NCBI GenBank assembly: GCA_020809705.1
Contig: CP085827.1
Span: 3,286,001-3,350,000, forward strand
Direction: 5' to 3'
DNA length: 64,000 nucleotides
Source of the DNA: Calonectria ilicicola
Taxonomy: Eukaryota; Ascomycota; Sordariomycetes; Hypocreales; Nectriaceae
Shown here: positions 56,852 through 64,000 of the stretch, in pieces
How positions within the stretch are numbered: position 1 is the first letter of the stretch
Layout: each line of letters opens with the position of its first letter
Program-made: the position numbers and the translations under genes
Notes under the pieces: model-generated
Told to the model about the DNA's origin: nothing
Database searches by the model: none
What the model saw: only the letters and a program-made list of their open reading frames with translations

Positions 56852-58901
56852 ATGGTGGCTCTTCAGTGGGCAACACTGCTGGCCACAGCTCTTTTCTTTG
56901 TTGAATCGGCTGCTGACTGCGGCTGCACTGATCACTATGTTCAAACAATTTTGCCATCGGATGCATACCTGCTTCCAGCCACTGATATTCCGCTTACTTC
57001 TCCAGTACTCATTGCCACTCGGCTCCAGGAGGATCAGAACCAACAGTCGTTGCCGGTGAGTATTTATCCTTCTGGTTGTCTGGGCCATGGAAACCTTTCG
57101 CAATGATGCGCTTTGTCAACATTTTTACCTCTTCATCCTTCTTGTTGTATCCCCCAAATCTACATATTTACTTGATCTTTTCATGTTTTTCTAAGTCTAG
57201 AAAACACGTAGGATATTGACTTACCCCATTTAGTTGTTGTTCCCTCGAAAGGGCCCCCTCAGCTCTGTTTCGGTTGTCTTCCTACTCTACCAGCCAGCTT
57301 AGTCATCGACGTCCCCGGATTTTACCTTCATACTTCTAGCTTTAGCATTAGGACTTATCCAACGATTAACAACAACCCACCTATGTCAACTAATAATAGT
57401 CCACCACCGACTGCGACTATTCCACCTGTCCAGAACTGTGCTCCACTACCCCCAGGCATAAATCCACCACCAGTTACTACCATTCAACCTCTGCCAACAA
57501 ATAATGATTCACCGGCAGCTATGACTATTCTGCTTGTTGAGAACAACCCTCCAATGCCCCAAGGGTAAATCCGCCAACAGCTGCGACCATTCCGCCTGTC
57601 GACAACAATCCGCTACTGCCATCAGGAGCGAACTCGTTGCCAGCTACTGTTCTAGCGGCTAGCAGCAATCTAATTGCACCGCCAGAAGAGAATCTGCCAC
57701 CAGTCAATCTCACCCCACCAGTTGAAAATCCATCTTTACCACCAGGGGTGAACCCACAATCTGCTCCTGCCATTCTGCCAGATGCTTCTATTCTGCCAGT
57801 GAATAATCCTTCTTTACCACCAAAAGTGGACTCACCACCGAGCACTATTATTTCCCTGACCGACAACAATCCACCGCCACTACCACCATTGCTATCATTA
57901 CCATCACCGGAATCTAGGCCAGCGTTCCTATCATTATCATCAGATAGCAATTCAGTACCAGCAAAGACATGGAACGATAAGGCAGCATGGCGTATCTGGG
58001 CTGAAGACCGCCCGCTAGATCTAAGAATGACCTCTAAGCGGGAGCCAAAGCTCGAGCAAGTATTCAGCTACAGTGGGCTCCAGATGGTGGATGAATTCCC
58101 TGCCAAAACACCACCGGGAGAGGCGAAAAGTTCAACGACTACCCTGATCGATTTGGAGACTCCTAGTGCACTTTCACAGACCACAGGCACTACGAAACTG
58201 CAAGGAACTAATACCGAATTTAACACACCGTCTTCCAATGTCAATCTATGTAAGAGCAGTGACGATTGTAACAGTGTACCATGTACCGATGGTCTGATTT
58301 AATCATGTGTCAAATCAGGATCTGCTTCTGGCACCTGTTTTTGTGACACAGGCACGATGTCTACAGATCTTCCTACTACCACATCCCAACAGACGACCAT
58401 GTCATCTTCACAGGGAACATTTAGCGTGCAGATTACGCGTCTGGAGATCGGGGAGCTATATTTCAATGATGAAAATGATTTTCCTGGCCATGCTGACATC
58501 CGAGGCTCCGAAGTCAAGAGGTTGTCATTCATCTTTTGCAACAACCAAGGTTCTCAACAATTGGTCCCTGGCCAAAAGTTGGGACCAAACGTCCTAAAGG
58601 ACACTAATGATATCAATTTTGAATTCATTATTGCCTGGATTGATGGCTGCAGCACCATAATGGATCATCAACTTGTGCAGACACCATTGAAAAAAAGATG
58701 GCGATTTATCCACGGATTTGACTTGCAGGGAAATGTTTACAGATGCTTGGGAAAAATGTGAGTGTGTTCCTGATATTTCATGTGCCAAGTACTGAGTCCT
58801 TAATAGGTAACAATGGGGGCGTTGGAGCATCATATGATGCTGGTTGTCTACGTTATACACTAAGGGCCGGGGTTGGAAAAGCTCAAGGTGTTGGGTATTG
58901 A
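56852..58901 (+). pseudogene. Broken gene for a secreted proline-rich repeat protein
   Basis: The start at 56852 gives a signal peptide (about residues 1-21, cleaved near ESAADC). A GTGAGT donor at 57056 connects in phase to 57212. Then comes a proline-rich region of degenerate units of about 20 residues ending in a V(E/D/Q)NN(P) pattern (57.37-57.9 kb). The repeat changes frame near 57,560, where one C seems lost from a CCCC run. The later frame (57637 onward) runs through a cysteine motif (CKSSDDCNSVPC) into an in-frame TAA at 58300-58302, yet coding sense resumes directly after it (SCVKSGSASGTCFCD) to 58758. A final donor at 58759 and acceptor at 58805-58806 are out of phase by one base with the coding-like tail NNGGVGASYDAGCLRY (to 58901). 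Three separate lesions argue for a decayed gene rather than unusual splicing. Function unknown. Confidence 0.66.
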
Positions 58902-59404
58902 ATTATGCTCAATGGGTTTGTTTTGGATAGTTCGGATGTCATCATATAGTTGGGATGCTCGTACTTGGAAACAGTTGCAGGCAGGTCATGTTGATAGTTG
59001 TGGGTTATTGCATGCTCAAGACAGTGCAGTGAGAGGTACTCCAAAGATAGTGAGTGCAGAGAGTTCAAGGCGACAGTTTGTGTCTTGGTGTGCACATCCA
59101 CATCCGAGGTCAGATGATGGAAGTCAAACCAATGTGTGTTATATGCAGTTTTTGAGTAGCACATGACTTTGGGCAATTAGAGGGAATTTTGGAGCGTAAT
59201 GTTGTGTAATGAACTTGAGTTGCTGCATGATCAACACAATGACTTTTTGTCTAGCTTTGTGACCATGCTAGCCTCTGCGTATAACTGTGTTTGGTCAGCT
59301 GATCCATGATTAAAACACTCAAAAATAACCTTTATATCTCGATGCATACATTCTTTTCTTTTCTTTTCATGTTTTCGTCACCCACCAATTTCCTACCACC
59401 GACC
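58902..59404. other. Intergenic region
   Basis: Short spacer with the promoter of the ankyrin gene. Overlapping 97-codon frames on both strands near 58,873-59,176 are of low plausibility. Confidence 0.55.
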
Positions 59405-60609
59405 ATGGCAACAACAAACATCGATGAACGCCTGGTGGCGGTGCGCCATGACATTTCTCAGATGGAGATAGTGCATGCATTTCGGCGCAATGCCGAGGGT
59501 AAGATGTGCCCTGAGAGGAAACTGGCCTTGGAGAAGCAGAATTTTGCTCCGAAAGTCGACGGTCTGCCAGATCTTCCACCACGTCTACCAAGACCCGAGT
59601 ACGTTATGGCGGCTAATTTGATCGGCAACTACGAAGAAGAACTCCGGTTTTATGTCGCATGCGAGGAAGGGCTGTTGCACTATGTACAGGCCTTTGTCCA
59701 AAAGTACAATCCAAGCCATGCCATACGCCAGTACGGGTTGGAGCTGGCTTCTTTTGCAATCCAGCCGGACGTGGCACGATATCTCTTAAGCCAAAACACA
59801 ACCATTCACGATGGCGTCTTTTTGCGATCGCCCCCAGGCCCTGACCGCACCGACATCTCCCTCTTCGATAGACATATGAAAGACCCACTGCCCATGATTA
59901 AACTGTTTCTGGAAGTTGGTTGGCATCCAAATCAACTGTGGAGCGGGGGGAACGGGCCATTGGGGGGGGGCACCCCAAGACTCCCATTGTTGACTCTGTC
60001 CAAAATAAGCCCCTTATCACGCTCCTCTTATCTTACGGTGCGGACCCTCGCCTCAGCCGCCACAACGTTGGATTATACGACCGTAGACCCTTGGGCCGTG
60101 ATGACTGGCACATTTCCAATGTGTCAGTAGGCCATGGAGATACTGAGACTATCGACTCACTCATCTGTCGGGGAGTGGATTACACACAGGCGGAGCCGCT
60201 ACACAAGGTCGCTCGATTGCAAGGAGGAAGCGATAAATCATTTGCCGAGAGACGCTCGTTGGCCGAGCATCTCTTGTTATCTAAAATTGTACCTGTTGAT
60301 GACCTGAAGTACATGACTTTCCCAGACCAGGTTTGCCGCGCCGTTCCAAGAGGCGAATACATGACCCCATTCATTTGGGCATGTGCGAAACAAGATTGGG
60401 CTTTTGCAGAGTGGCTTCTGGAACATGGAGCGAACCCTTATCTGATTAACAACAGGGCGTTTCAACCTATCCATTATACGGACTGTTTTAGTGATCAAAT
60501 CAGCGACCCAATGATTGTAGTAGACATGGTGGACAGGGTTAGAAGGCGACAGGGAGGATTGTTCTCAGTGGTACCATTTGATCAGGTAGGGTCAGGTACA
60601 GCAATGTGA
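59405..60609 (+). pseudogene. Ankyrin-repeat protein interrupted by a frameshift in a G run
   Basis: The first frame from the ATG at 59405 reads as a normal protein to about 59,960 (MIKLFLEVGWHPN), and the frame shifted by one continues with clear ankyrin sequence to the stop at 60609 (NKPLITLLLSYGADPRL, then MTPFIWACAKQDWAFAEWLLEHGANPYLINN). The change of frame falls at nine consecutive G at 59962-59970. With one more G, or two fewer, the two halves join into about 400 residues. Ankyrin repeats bind proteins; a specific partner is unknown. It may be a true decayed gene, a sequencing error in the homopolymer, or a slippage-prone allele. An intron could not explain the junction without odd splice sites. 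The ATG at 59405 has a good ACCATGG context, better than the upstream in-frame ATG at 59306. Confidence 0.68.
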
Positions 60610-61466
60610 ACGGCAGTTTGACCATGGCAAGGACGGGAACGGTCGTCTTGCACTGCGTAATGACCAAGGATTTGGTTGTTTTGGCCAGCAAGGTGAAGCT
60701 ATCTCCGCTGCCTGCGGTGATGACTCCTTTGCGAACCTTGGTGGTGCTGCACAGCATCTCCGATACATCTTGGAAAGCTTAACTGTTTGGTGGCCAAAGT
60801 CTCTTCACATTAGACGTCAAGAACCTGGAAATTCGGAAACCCTTTTGGTTTGAGTCTCCGGTCTGAGTCACTGTCAAAGGCTGGGTGTGAGCCTCATTGT
60901 ATGCATCTCACTGTTGGCCTCGCGGCAATATCTACTGTTTCCTTCTCGCAAGAGCAGGCGCCCTTTGAAGCAAAGGCTAGATTCAATACTAACCAATGAC
61001 CAAAGATTTGCAGTTTATTAAGGAAGGATTTGATAACCTAGCTGTACGAAACTACAGTTTTATGCTCCTTCAAAAGAACGCTAGTAAAGCTGAAAATCAG
61101 CCAGAATTAATCGCAATGCATTTCTCACTACTAATGTCGAGCGCTCACTGCTATCAACCATGTGCAAAAGCGCCACTGCTCGCCTAGAAAATGCTGATCT
61201 CAACCCAGGTTCACATGTTTAATATCCTCCCCAGCCAATCGTTGACAGATTTTCCAGGGCGAGACGCTCACATGCAACATGTTAGGCTGCAATCCCCTGG
61301 CTTTCTGGGCCCCACTGGCCGCTGCCTAAATGGATTCACATTTGTACCGCACATTCACGCCAAGTGTACACTCACCATGTTAGCATCAATTCATTAAGAA
61401 ATTGAATTTTTTTTTTCATTTTGAATATTCTTGCGCGCACTGGATATAGCTTCTTGTGTATTCAAG
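60610..61466. other. Intergenic region
   Basis: Contains 3' sequence of the ankyrin gene and the promoter of the next plus-strand gene. Short plus-strand frames (60996-61187, 61191-61397) have no recognisable feature. Confidence 0.5.
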
Positions 61467-62272
61467 ATGACAAAAAGTCCCGATGTTGGCCCGGGCGGCT
61501 ACGGCAAAGGGGTTCCTGAAAATGAGGATTGTGAGTATACTGGCTTCCCATGGCCTCAATTTCTAATACTAACTTCTTTCCCGCCAAACACCATCTCCTC
61601 TGTCGCTATTTAACCATCGGAAAATGGACCCGAGTTGCGCAATCTACGACAGACCTTGTCATCTCTTATTCGCCTGATGAATGCAAAATGACTTATTACC
61701 TTGAAGCCGAACAAAATCTATTTAAGATGGAGTACCAGTTTTCATGCATCAAGAACATCTTTCTAGAGGACAACAGTGACGACCCCAACAAATTTAGTAG
61801 CATTGTCGTCGAGCTTAACCGCCCCCCAAAGTTCTTCATGGCTGCACAGCCATTTGCACAAGGTTATTTCCAATGCGGCGATTTTACCGAAGATTTGCAG
61901 GCTAGCGAGTGCTTTATCCATAATCTCGGCGGCGATCCCAGGGTTCTTAGCGGCCAGCTCGCCAACTTCATGTCTCTCGAGTCCTTCAGGAACCGACACA
62001 ACGCGCCTGCTTCAATTCCCCAATCGGAAGACCTTCGTCGAATCGAGGAATTTAGCCAGCGAGAGGGCGCTGCAATTCTATTAGATGAACTTCTGAATTC
62101 CGGAATTGTTCTCACCTCTAATATTGATCAGGGAGCAATACACAAGGCTATACAAAGAGCTATGGCCGCCATGTTTGAAAGCTTTCATTTGAGCAGGATA
62201 TCCAATTCAACGAGCGACCATAGCTATACAAACTTCAATCAAAGTGGGCATAAGTGGCCACGATCGCAATAG
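61467..62272 (+). CDS. Unrecognised protein with a conserved-looking core, two exons
   Basis: Not assigned to a family I can name. Exons 61467-61530 and 61635-62272 (intron 104 nt, donor GTGAGT, several CTAA-like branch sites) give 233 codons. An intronless start at 61550 is the alternative. The core looks like a structured domain: MTYYLEAEQNLFKMEYQFSC, then VELNRPPKFFM, YFQCGDFTEDLQASECFIHN and VLSGQLANFMSLESFRNRH. I have the impression of having seen this core in larger fungal proteins, possibly regulatory ones, but cannot name them, so I give no function. The C-terminal 70 residues are helical, Asn/Ser-ending and variable-looking. No signal peptide or membrane helix. Confidence 0.55.
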
Positions 62273-62841
62273 GATCTGGTACTTTCCAGACCTGTGGGCC
62301 ATTTCAAGGAATAACATGCCTTAATGCTGGTGATCTCAATTGATTAGTGTTAGTGATATGGACAACACCGCAAACGAAGTGACAACTCTACAAGTCATGC
62401 TTGGGGATTTCACCATCTCTTGAATTGAGAAAAGTAAACAGAAAAGAAATCACTGGCGGCCTGTTGACTGATATTTATGAGTTTTATAGAGTAGAAGAGG
62501 AGAATGCTTGACGGGTTCCCAATATGCTTTCTGTGTATCATTCTCATGCTGTGCCGAGTTCATTTTCGTTATTGTCCAAGTGTAGCCTAGGAATGGGATT
62601 GAAGAAGCAGGGATATCGTGGCTGTGGCTCTTGTTTCCACCTGATTGGTTTGAACCAGGAACCAAATACCACGGGTCGTCCGTGTCGCATTTCTTGTTCT
62701 GTCGACACTAGCGCTTAGTTGAAAGCCGAAACAGGGAATAAGGAACCACACCACGCCCTTTCCCGAACATTTTTGCAAATTGACGTTCTAATGATGACAA
62801 ATCCAACGTGCCTATCACCACTATTAATAGCATCCAGGGGA
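62273..62841. other. Intergenic region
   Basis: Spacer between two plus-strand genes. Minus-strand open frames here are short and overlap; nothing is supported. Confidence 0.5.
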
Positions 62842-62848
62842 TATATAA
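62842..62848 (+). promoter_or_regulatory. TATA-box candidate of the HAD hydrolase gene
   Basis: TATATAA 110 bp upstream of the ATG at 62952. It lies inside the open frame that would start at 62808, so it favours the downstream start. Confidence 0.55.
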
Positions 62849-62951
62849 CATGATCGAAAATGCCAAGACGAATCCTCCATCGCCCTTGTTAAATTCCAAG
62901 ATTTCGCACAAGATCCCAACTTGCCCTACAAAAGTCCAATCAATTTGCGTC

Positions 62952-63668
62952 ATGGCTTCACAGAAAACAACAGTGAAAGCTGTCTTCTTCGACTTTATGG
63001 GCACCTGTCTTGACTGGCATGGTAGCGTTGTCCAAGCATTTCCGCTGTCGGTACCGGGACCCAAGGCCTCAGAGATAGCACTAGAATGGCGCAGGTTATA
63101 TTTTCTAGAAAATCACAACCGATTTTTGCAAAATATCCCACCTGAAGACATTGATATAACGCTTGCCCGCACCCTCGAAGTAGCCCTCGATGATTTCCCG
63201 AATCATAAACCTTACATTGATCCTGCTGTCAAAGGACGACTTGTCAAGGCCTGGCATTCTCAGCTTGCTTGGCCAGAGGTCCGAGAAGCTATCCGGAAGA
63301 TCCGAGAAGATCTAGGGCTTGAGGTCATTGTCCACGCCAACGGTACGACGCGACTACAGCTTGATCTCACACATTCTTCTGGATTAAGCTTCAACATGCT
63401 CTTTTCAAGTCAGCTGTTGGGCGTTTATAAACCAAGCCCAGATGCATATCTCAAGGCGCTAGAATTCGTGAAGCTCAAGCCAGAGGAGGTGGTTTTGGTG
63501 GCAGCACATGCATACGATTTGAGAGGCGCTCAGAAGGTTGGAATGAAAACAATTTACATCAATCGATGGACCGACGATATTAACGAGGATAAAGAGAAAG
63601 TCAAAGGTGAATTCGGCTTCTTCCTTGAGAATATGGAAAGTCTTCCAGATACTATTCTGAATCTATGA
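62952..63668 (+). CDS. HAD-superfamily hydrolase, haloacid dehalogenase type II-like
   Basis: Single exon, 238 codons from the ATG at 62952. The in-frame ATG at 62808 would add 48 residues without family character and lies upstream of the TATA candidate. HAD motifs are complete: motif I FFDFMGTCLDW with the nucleophile Asp and the second Asp, motif II around HANGTTR, motif III Lys in GVYKPSPDAY, and motif IV VAAHAYDLRGAQKVGM. The helical cap between motifs I and II and the VAAHAYDL signature are typical of the L-2-haloacid-dehalogenase-like subfamily, found widely in fungi, which hydrolyses small carbon-halogen or phosphate substrates in cytosol. The actual substrate is unknown; many fungal members are probably phosphatases or detoxifying enzymes. 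Confidence 0.92.
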   Translation: MASQKTTVKAVFFDFMGTCLDWHGSVVQAFPLSVPGPKASEIALEWRRLYFLENHNRFLQNIPPEDIDITLARTLEVALDDFPNHKPYIDPAVKGRLVKAWHSQLAWPEVREAIRKIREDLGLEVIVHANGTTRLQLDLTHSSGLSFNMLFSSQLLGVYKPSPDAYLKALEFVKLKPEEVVLVAAHAYDLRGAQKVGMKTIYINRWTDDINEDKEKVKGEFGFFLENMESLPDTILNL

Positions 63669-64000
63669 GTGAAGATATGAATCGGCTAGTACCTTTTTTC
63701 TGGGCGGACATTCGGGGGTCCTAGGTAGGATTATGTGTTAGATTCTAGCCTTTTTTTTTATACAAACAAATAGGATCATGTTTATCCAAATCATATGTCC
63801 CAGGGGCCCCTGAGAAATCAAGAGCCGACTTTTAGAGAAGCAAGGAGCAAATAGACACATGGGTGGAGATGCTGTTTCAGTTTATTCACAAATCAGGACA
63901 AGGGTGGTGGATTTATGTTAAATCTCCAGGCAAGTTCGACTGGAAAATAATTTCAATTTGCATTTATCGCTGCATCAAGTAACTAGTTAAAGAAACCCAT
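63669..64000. other. 3' flank of the HAD gene to window end
   Basis: T-rich tract at about 63,750 fits 3' end formation. No further gene starts within the window. Confidence 0.6.

Noticed and set aside
58273..58318. A short intron removing the in-frame stop at 58300 of the proline-rich gene
   Set aside because: It would be at most about 45 nt and would delete part of a cysteine motif that reads continuously on both sides of the stop, so a nonsense mutation is simpler.
58873..59176. Overlapping 97-codon frames on both strands
   Set aside because: No domain or signal; the plus frame begins inside the tail of the decayed proline-rich gene and is a mirror of the minus frame.
62808..62951. Longer N-terminus for the HAD hydrolase starting at 62808
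   Set aside because: A TATA candidate lies within it and the added residues lack HAD family character; the ATG at 62952 fits family length.
1..64000. Transposons, long terminal repeats or CRISPR-like arrays
   Set aside because: No transposase, reverse transcriptase or integrase motifs and no long direct or inverted terminal repeats were seen by eye; a dot-plot would be needed to exclude old, mutated copies.

Overview
The window looks like nuclear DNA of a filamentous ascomycete (Pezizomycotina, most likely Sordariomycetes/Hypocreales). The evidence is short GT-AG introns (about 47-156 nt, mostly 50-60), a tRNA-Ile with a small intron in its anticodon loop, and fungal-type protein families: a Cdc11/Nud1 septation scaffold, a quinate-permease-like MFS carrier, a 2EXR protein, a GPI-type GH16 enzyme and fungal xanthine dehydrogenase with HxB-type cofactor sulfurase. 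I assign the lineage from gene style and resemblance, not from a database search.

Positions 1 to about 28,110 carry broadly conserved genes in GC-richer sequence. They are a large low-complexity protein with a tandem array of CDK-type sites (minus), the Cdc11-like scaffold (plus), a TBC RabGAP (plus), a peroxisomal enoyl-CoA hydratase/isomerase (minus) divergent from the ER mannosyltransferase ALG2 (plus), and a quinate-permease-like transporter (minus). The first 5 kb and the gap 8.5-11.7 kb hold no gene I can support.

From about 28 kb to the end the DNA is more AT-rich, intergenic gaps are long, and the genes are accessory in character. They are a 2EXR protein, two unrecognised proteins, a CYP58/TRI4-like P450, tRNA-Asp, a 10-exon xanthine dehydrogenase divergent from a molybdenum-cofactor sulfurase, tRNA-Ile, a compact kinesin, a GPI-anchored GH16 protein and a secreted kievitone-hydratase-like protein. 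After these come a broken proline-rich secreted protein, a frameshifted ankyrin protein, an unrecognised two-exon gene and a type II HAD hydrolase.

The strongest functional unit is the divergent pair at 40.4-48.8 kb. A molybdo-flavoenzyme of the xanthine dehydrogenase family lies head to head with the enzyme that puts the essential terminal sulfur on its cofactor. The accessory half otherwise reads as a lifestyle region (cell wall, small-molecule oxidation, possible plant-compound handling) with visible gene decay near 57-60 kb. Exon boundaries given here were worked out by hand from splice signals, reading phase and family continuity.
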